DNA of 64,000 nt from positions 496,001 through 560,000 of the forward strand of contig WHUZ01000024.1 of the NCBI GenBank assembly GCA_015179045.1, in the 5' to 3' direction. Below the pieces are notes generated by a model, which saw only the letters and a program-made list of their open reading frames with translations, did no database searches and was not told the origin of the DNA. Position numbers and translations under genes: made by a program. This document shows positions 58,326-64,000 of this stretch, in pieces. Each line of letters opens with the position of its first letter. The first letter of the stretch is position 1. Origin of the DNA: Kalaharituber pfeilii. Lineage: Eukaryota > Ascomycota > Pezizomycetes > Pezizales > Pezizaceae.

Positions 58326-60590
58326 TTAAGCTCAAATAGCCAATGTCATTGAGTAAGGTTTTGCTCTGTAATGATATTCTATACAATGGCTAATAATTGT
58401 CTAATTCTATATAACTTTTAGATCCTTTCTATCTCATACTAGCAAAAAGATTCTGACATGTAAGTGTATCATTACTGCAGTGAAAGATTCCAACTAACTA
58501 ATTCTACTGCACAGGATATATGAGAGTATAGTTCTCTGTTTCACACTAGAATCCATCACCTCCCCATTGGCCCATTTATCTCCCCATATCTATTACGGGT
58601 TGCAACCGACCTTCTTGCAAACCGTTGCACCAAAAGGTAGAACTACCAGTGACCCCTGGTAGTAGTAAGTACGGTCGGGATATATAGGAGTATCCATGTA
58701 TACGGGCTCTTGGTACCAGTTCGTGCCAGGTCTTTAAGCATAGCAGGGGTGGGCCGGTCACATGCACTTGTAGCTCACTGCAATTTAGCCCTGCTCTAGG
58801 TACGCTCGCATACCGCCATGTCATACCATCATGACAATATCTCTCAACTGTCTATCAGTACAACTATTGTGCTACAACTTCTACAGTCATACATGAATGA
58901 GGAGCTAGATTCACATCGTTCCAACAAAGTACACCCCCAGCATGTATAAAACTTAAAGACAGTGGTGAGTTATTTAACTACTGGGTTTTATTTTGGTCAC
59001 TTTAGCAGATTTCTATGGATGCATAAAGATAATTGAAGATATGTATGAGGATGAAGCTGGTTATGGGGATGAATATTTATGTGTGGATAAGCATATGCCT
59101 AATTATTATATAATTACTATCAGCTTTGTTTACTTAAAAAGTTATAGCTCATTATTTGTATGCATTCTATATCTTAGTATATGAATACAATTGAATATCC
59201 AATACAATATACCTATGATACATGATATGCAATATCTCCGATATATACATTATACATCTCTTCTAATATACACCGCATTCTTCCTAGTACATACTCTTCT
59301 GCAAATGCATTCTTCACTGTATGTACTCTTGCTGAAGCGTATTCTCCAGTATATGTACTGTTTTTCAAATGTACTGTCATTTTGCTGTACTTGAAATTTC
59401 ATGAAGTTTAGACTAACTATATAGTTGCCACTGAGTAATGTACTTAAAGCGAGAAGGATACCATATGTATGTGGAAGTGGAGAATGTAAAATGAATGATA
59501 CAACCTAAGGTACATCCAGAATAGATACCAAAGTTATGCATGTACATATTCCGACCATTACAGGATTCAAATGGAATTGTTGGGATTATAGAATTAGCCT
59601 ATCCTAATTCATGAAATACGTACTCACCAGATACATTATTCTTGCCAAGAAATTATTGTACCAATACGTGGATTAAATCGTGAAAGTCAATTAATACCCG
59701 GTTAGCATGATAACCTTATCACAACCAGATCAAAACTATAGCAATAACACCGCACTTTTTGGTACAGGAGCTATCTAGTACTTAGATGCCGTGCTTGGGA
59801 AAGCTAAACGCCAAGGTACTTGCAATCAGGGGTGAGTTCAGTTCCGACAAACCAACAAGGTTGTTACCCTGAAACATTTGATGATAAAAACACCTTCCAC
59901 TCAATGAGGGATATACTTATGTACATTCATAAAACATAAGTTAGTAAGCAGTCAACATACATACCTGGCTACCCTGTTTCCAGATCATGACAACTGGAGC
60001 TCACGCAAAATTGGACTCAAACATTGGGATTCATCAACAAATGCTGACGACTCGTCATCATTTACTTGAGTGCTACATCCTATGACTTCTTTTTTCTAGT
60101 TCACAAAACCCTATTCCTAAAAATAACATACTTTTCCATAGAGGACACTCAGGCCTCGACTGTAGTGAGGAACTAAGCAGAAAAACATGGATATTAACTT
60201 TTTTGCCCTTATGTTCTTCATGCATATTTTGGTACAATGCAAACCTCGGGGAAAAAAAAAAAAGGATCCAACCGAATGGAAACTGCAATGAACAAGCACT
60301 AACGGCGGATATAAAGCGTAGAACCCAATTAAAATGCAGACCAAAAGAGGAAATGTTACGACCTGAGATGAAAGAAAGAAAGAAAGGAAGGAAGCAAGGT
60401 GTAGAATTTGGAAGCCAAAGTATATACCGGCATGTGTCTGTTGTAGAGGGCTCGACTATTGCTTGTTTGGTCGGTGGACCCACAAAGCAAAAACCGCGAT
60501 TCGTGATCATTGATGATCAAGCAGGAGTGCAATTATATATAGCTAGCTAGAGAGTTTCGTGCCACAAACTTCGAGTCAGTTCTTGCTCTG
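58326..60590. other. AT-rich intergenic region
   Basis: No gene recognised. The sequence is AT-rich, especially 58950-59700. Frames on both strands near 60073-60550 overlap one another and lack domains. Confidence 0.45.
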
Positions 60591-60599
60591 CAATAATAA

Positions 60600-61378
60600 T
60601 GCTCCGCGCGAGCCTACTGTGATAAGACAGATCAAGAATAAAGTCAAGGGCATTTTCAGTGGGCGCTCTAAGACCCCCGAACCCCAGCAGCCACCTCCAC
60701 TTACAGCTTCTATAGTGGAACCGGACTCGAGTTCCCTTCAGGTCCCATCTACTAGCAGCCTTCCCCAAACCACTGTGTGAGTCATGCTGGTGTCTGCTTG
60801 AATTCACTACGCTTAGAGCTACTGATAACCAACTGTTATGTAGTCCAGTGCAAATCCTCCCTTCGTTGATTATGTTAGTATTGGACCAAATAGCCAACTC
60901 TCATTCCACCTTGCAACACCTTGAACCAAATAATAGTACTTCTACATGTACAAAGGTGGACGATGATTCTGCTCGCTGCTGCCAGCTATGCCCCCACAAG
61001 CAACTTGGCAGTCCCATGTATTGCACCTCTAAATCCTTTGGCTGGTGATGAAATTTTCCGAGAACAACTCTCAAAATACCAGGACACACTTATTGAAGCA
61101 CAGAGAAAAGCATTTCGTGCATTCATGCGGAAATATGCAACAAAAGTCAAGGGATTTTTAGAGGTTGCTGACAGCTTTTTGAGGACCCTGGGAATAATCA
61201 TTCAGCATAGCCCAGAATTGTCCTCTCATTGTTGGAGTTTACCTCATAAGTACACTAGCCATCTACTATTGATTGGTATGTATTGCACAATTCTGATTTT
61301 TCCACAGATTGGGAAGCGATATACAGATTTCTTTAATAAACTAGAGGAATCAATGGAGAAATGGAAGCATTATCTATT
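60600..61378 (+). pseudogene. Truncated third copy of the NACHT-receptor N-terminus
   Basis: The sequence is collinear with the first three exons of the two intact receptors: IRQIKNKVKGIFSGRSKTP, a donor GTGAGT after the SLPQTTV equivalent, then GDEIFREQLSKYQ, RKYATKVKGFLEVADSFL and, after an intron-like gap, IGKRYTDFFNKLEESMEKW. The start codon aligned with the others is ATA. Frameshifts lie near 60800-61000, a block corresponding to about 25 codons before RKYATK is deleted, and similarity stops at 61378. There is no NACHT or ankyrin part. It is on the opposite strand to the intact pair. Confidence 0.9.
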
Positions 61379-61545
61379 AATATCATCCATATGTTGTAGA
61401 TTGGGAGAGAGCCCGCCATGGACACAGAAAATCTTTCCTGCAACAATTGCCGCAATAGGTAGTGTGTTAAATGTGTCGATGAAACCTTTCCAAATTTTGA
61501 CATTACACCGATTATCCCAGACCCCATCAGTCGTCCCCATTCTCC
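61379..61545 (-). pseudogene. PP1 protein phosphatase catalytic fragment
   Basis: On the minus strand this reads [20 protein letters not shown], then [19 protein letters not shown], the highly conserved core of type 1 Ser/Thr phosphatases; HGGLSP includes a metal/active-site histidine. Residues before it ([10 protein letters not shown]) are diverged from the family's GFYDEC. Only about 55 residues remain, abutting the truncated receptor copy on one side and a fold-back MITE on the other. It is a captured or rearranged gene fragment. Confidence 0.85.
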
Positions 61546-61601
61546 AACGCATGTGTCGTCACTTGTGCGTCCTTCGGCAAATCGCACATACATTCGTCGT
61601 A

Positions 61602-61673
61602 CTAGTAAAATATGTATTCGGACAGGGGTACTAATGCACATTATGCGCTATGTCCGAATACATATTTTACTAG
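61602..61673. mobile_element. 72-bp fold-back MITE, copy 2
   Basis: Arms CTAGTAAAATATGTATTCGG and its complement flank a spacer identical, in reverse orientation, to nearly all of that in the copy at 41640-41710. It lies next to the PP1 fragment. It may carry a TA or CTAG target duplication, but this is ambiguous because the ends are palindromic. Confidence 0.85.
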
Positions 61674-62779
61674 CTAGTAAAAGCCGTAGACTTAATCCCT
61701 CACTATGCAATAATAGGAAAAGCGCATATGCACTGCATTGGCCTCTGTATATGCAACAGAAAGAGATCGCCTTTGCATTATCAAGAGTATTCATATGATA
61801 ATAGGCAAGCATACTGTACGGTAACAGATCTGGTGAATACAGAGAGTTTACCGTCCACCAGGTCAAAAAGACACTTGACTAGCGATACTCGCTAGTCCTC
61901 AGCATAGCTCATAAGCACTTATTTATGCTGCGACTGCGACGCCGTACCTGCTGTCGCATATCGCTTGTATATGTGATCCACCGACCGCCCGCCCTACGGT
62001 TGCGGTGAACCCGTCCCCGCTCTATGATAGGGGCAACTTCGCCGGGTTGCTATATGAGTCTGCCCCCACCCCTGGCCATCGCGGATTATTGCATGTTGCA
62101 GCTTAAATATTTACCTAGAAGTTTGTATATGTATTGGAGTTAAGTTTCTTGATCATAGAAGTATTCTGGTGAGAAAACCTTTTTTTTCCCCTGTTTTCAT
62201 GACGCCACTGAGATTTTTCCCCTGTTCAAGTTTCGGATGATCAACTAATACTATATTATTTAGTTTATTCATAATATTACATAGCATTGTATGCCAATGC
62301 AATAAATCCTTAATTCTACTCATTTATAGTAAAATATGCAACCATTGAACCTTCAATATAGTTGCATATTCAATATATAATTTCTAGTCACATATTTTTT
62401 TTCAAGTTCGCAATAAAATATGCTATCAGAATATTATAATTTGGCGGTTCAGCCGCAAGCTAATGGGAGGCTCGAGAGCAGCCACCAGAACCCTCGAGAC
62501 CACATGATGGACTCGCCACAGAAGAGAGGGCAAGCCACTAGTGGGCGCCACCAAGCTACAGCACAGTCCCTCGCTAGTTGGTTTCCCGTTTGGGTGATCT
62601 CTTTGTGGTAGTCATGGGCAGGCAGCGAAGGGATGCTCAGTATATAAAGGGGAGAGGGAGACGCTGGTCCTCCCTCTCCAAGCCGCGTGAGTTGCGAAAT
62701 CACCCACCCACCGACCCCGTTACCCCAGCGACTCGGGCCTCCGCGAGGGAGAGACTGGGGGGGTCCTTCGGTTTGCCCC
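61674..62779. other. Intergenic with a possible promoter-like block
   Basis: No gene recognised. A TATA-like 'tatataaagg' at 62641 stands in a GC-richer block (62440-62830) that could be an LTR or a pol II promoter remnant; no matching second copy was found in the window. Confidence 0.35.
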
Positions 62780-62809
62780 TGCTTAGTCAGTGAAACGACT
62801 GACTAAGCA
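62780..62809. repeat. Perfect 12-bp hairpin
   Basis: TGCTTAGTCAGT and its exact complement enclose a six-base loop. The core 'cttagtcag' also occurs in the arms of the inverted repeat at 63415-63670. Function unknown. Confidence 0.8.
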
Positions 62810-63084
62810 TGGGCATTAAGGGCTACAAACCCCTTGAGCCGATTTCCGCAACCTAAAGAGCATGGATCCTCATTTGTTTTCCTTGTCTTTTTCTGTCATG
62901 TATTCCACATAGCAATTCATGTTTGTTCGAATCGAAGTAGCCGAGGACCATTAGTTGAACTTTAATAATGCAATTAAGAAATAAGAACTTTATTTGTGGC
63001 GTCATGAAAACAAGGGAAAAAAAAGGTTTTCTCGTAATGCAAACGGCTGTTGAGGCCAAGGCGTGCATTGGGTAAATTTAGCGT

Positions 63085-63905
63085 GTTTCATTGAACCATT
63101 CAATGAACAAACGGAATTCAATGGACAAACAGAATTCAATGAACAAACAGAATTCAATGAACAAACAGAATTTAATAGATAAACAGAATTTAATAGACAA
63201 ACAGAATTAAATAGAACAAATAGAATTTAATAGAATAAACAGAATTCAATAAAACAAATAGAATTTAATAGAATAAACAGAATTCAATAAATAAATAGAA
63301 TTTAATAGATAAATAGAATTAAATAGAACAAATAGAATTTAATAGATGAATAGAATTAAATAGAACAAATAGAATTTAATAGATAAACAGAATTAAATAC
63401 GGTAGAACAAATAGCAGTCTCGAACCAGACTACCGCTTAGTGGCTGACTAAGCTACTCCACACTACAATGTTTTGCCTTTCTTTATTATTTAAAAAAAAA
63501 TAGAAAGAAATAAAAATAAACTAACAGCGCCTACCGGTAGCGACGCCAAATTTTGTATGGGCAGAAAATTACTAACTAGTAAAGTCGCGCACATTTTGTT
63601 CTCCCACGAAGCAACCGCGTAGTGTGGAGTAGCTTAGTCAGCCACTAAGCGGTAGTCTGGTTCGAGACTGGAACAAATAGAATTTAATAGACAAATATAG
63701 AATAAATAGAATTCAATAAACAAACAAAATTCAATAAAACAAACAGAATTCAATAAACAAACAGAATTTAATAGAACAAAAGAGTCTGGATATGAAAACA
63801 TAGAACAAATAGATTTAATAGAATAAACAGAATTCAATAAACAAACAGAATGCAATAGACAAATAGAATTCAATGGACAAACGGAATTCAATGGACAAAC
63901 AAACG
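63085..63905. repeat. AT-rich minisatellite, unit about 17-20 bp
   Basis: Many imperfect copies of 'aacaaacagaattcaatg' and 'aacaaatagaatttaatag' fill the interval, interrupted at 63415-63670. The minus-strand frame 63634-63927 is the translation of the array and is not a gene. Confidence 0.9.
63415..63670. mobile_element. 256-bp fold-back element with perfect 52-bp arms
   Basis: The arm 63415-63466 is exactly complementary to 63619-63670. The flanks carry a 10-bp direct repeat GAACAAATAG (63405-63414 and 63671-63680), consistent with a target duplication but also a word of the surrounding minisatellite. Each arm contains sequences resembling pol III A and B boxes, TAGCTTAGTCA and GGTTCGAGAC, about 19 bp apart. 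A 10-bp duplication would suit a Mutator-type MITE. No coding. Confidence 0.75.
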
Positions 63906-64000
63906 CGGCAGGGATTGCACGTGACACCCTGTGTTACCTATATATACCCCCGTTGCCGCCCACTTTCACTTTCTCCGTACACTGCTCTCAATAATGCCTC
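63906..64000 (+). promoter_or_regulatory. Possible promoter at the window edge
   Basis: A TATA-like 'ctatatatacccc' at about 63938-63950 is followed by pyrimidine-rich sequence and an ATG near 63994. This arrangement could be a core promoter of a gene or LTR that continues beyond the window. Weak evidence. Confidence 0.25.

Noticed and set aside
60073..60550. Overlapping frames on both strands near 60.3 kb as genes
   Set aside because: They are mutually antisense, lack domains and contain simple-sequence runs.
63619..63670. Possible tRNA gene (A-box and B-box-like words)
   Set aside because: The spacing and stems do not form a cloverleaf: there is no acceptor stem pairing and no anticodon arm. 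Kept only as an observation on the inverted repeat.
63085..63905. Possible CRISPR array
   Set aside because: The units are contiguous and imperfect with no unique spacers, and the genome is eukaryotic; it is a minisatellite.

Overview
The window looks like TE-rich genomic DNA of a filamentous ascomycete fungus. Evidence: short GT-AG introns (49-136 nt), NACHT-ankyrin and HeLo-NB-ARC-TPR STAND receptors of fungal type, a Tad-like LINE, Copia, Mutator-like, hAT-type and pogo/Fot1-type elements, and fungal housekeeping genes. Pezizomycetes is a guess from the overall style; nothing in the sequence proves it.

Layout. 1-7.6 kb is transposon debris: two LTR-like sequences beside a long inverted repeat, a pogo-type 3' end, a decayed Copia element with three zinc knuckles, and a pogo-like MITE. 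7.6-17.4 kb has no gene I can defend; it holds one 5'-truncated LINE, microsatellites and an 82-bp tandem duplication. 17.8-19.6 kb is a broken Mutator-like transposase split by a hAT-type MITE with a clean 8-bp target duplication. 21.1-22.5 kb is an intact four-exon gene that joins a WHxH-type domain to an eIF4G N-terminal segment with an eIF4E-binding motif. 22.5-26.6 kb is a LINE fragment abutting a long, frameshifted LINE.

26.8-39.0 kb is a tandem pair of intact NACHT-ankyrin receptor genes on the minus strand (8 and 7 exons; 1496 and 1483 aa by my splicing). 40.8-45.8 kb is a Copia relic carrying four further elements nested at two depths, followed by another Copia RT fragment on the minus strand. 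48.1-51.5 kb is an intact HeLo-NB-ARC-TPR receptor (three exons, 1103 aa). 54.0-57.1 kb carries two convergent housekeeping genes, a Ten1-like telomere-capping subunit and the dynactin p25 subunit (DCTN5). 57.6-64 kb is again debris: a LINE fragment rich in transitions, a minisatellite, a third truncated NACHT-receptor copy joined to a PP1 phosphatase fragment, and an AT-rich minisatellite split by a perfect 52-bp inverted repeat.

Together, two receptor architectures with highly similar internal repeats, tandem duplication, a pseudogene copy and dense transposons resemble a fungal allorecognition or innate-immunity gene neighbourhood. No promoter-level regulation could be read with confidence. 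All gene models come from reading splice sites and phase by eye.
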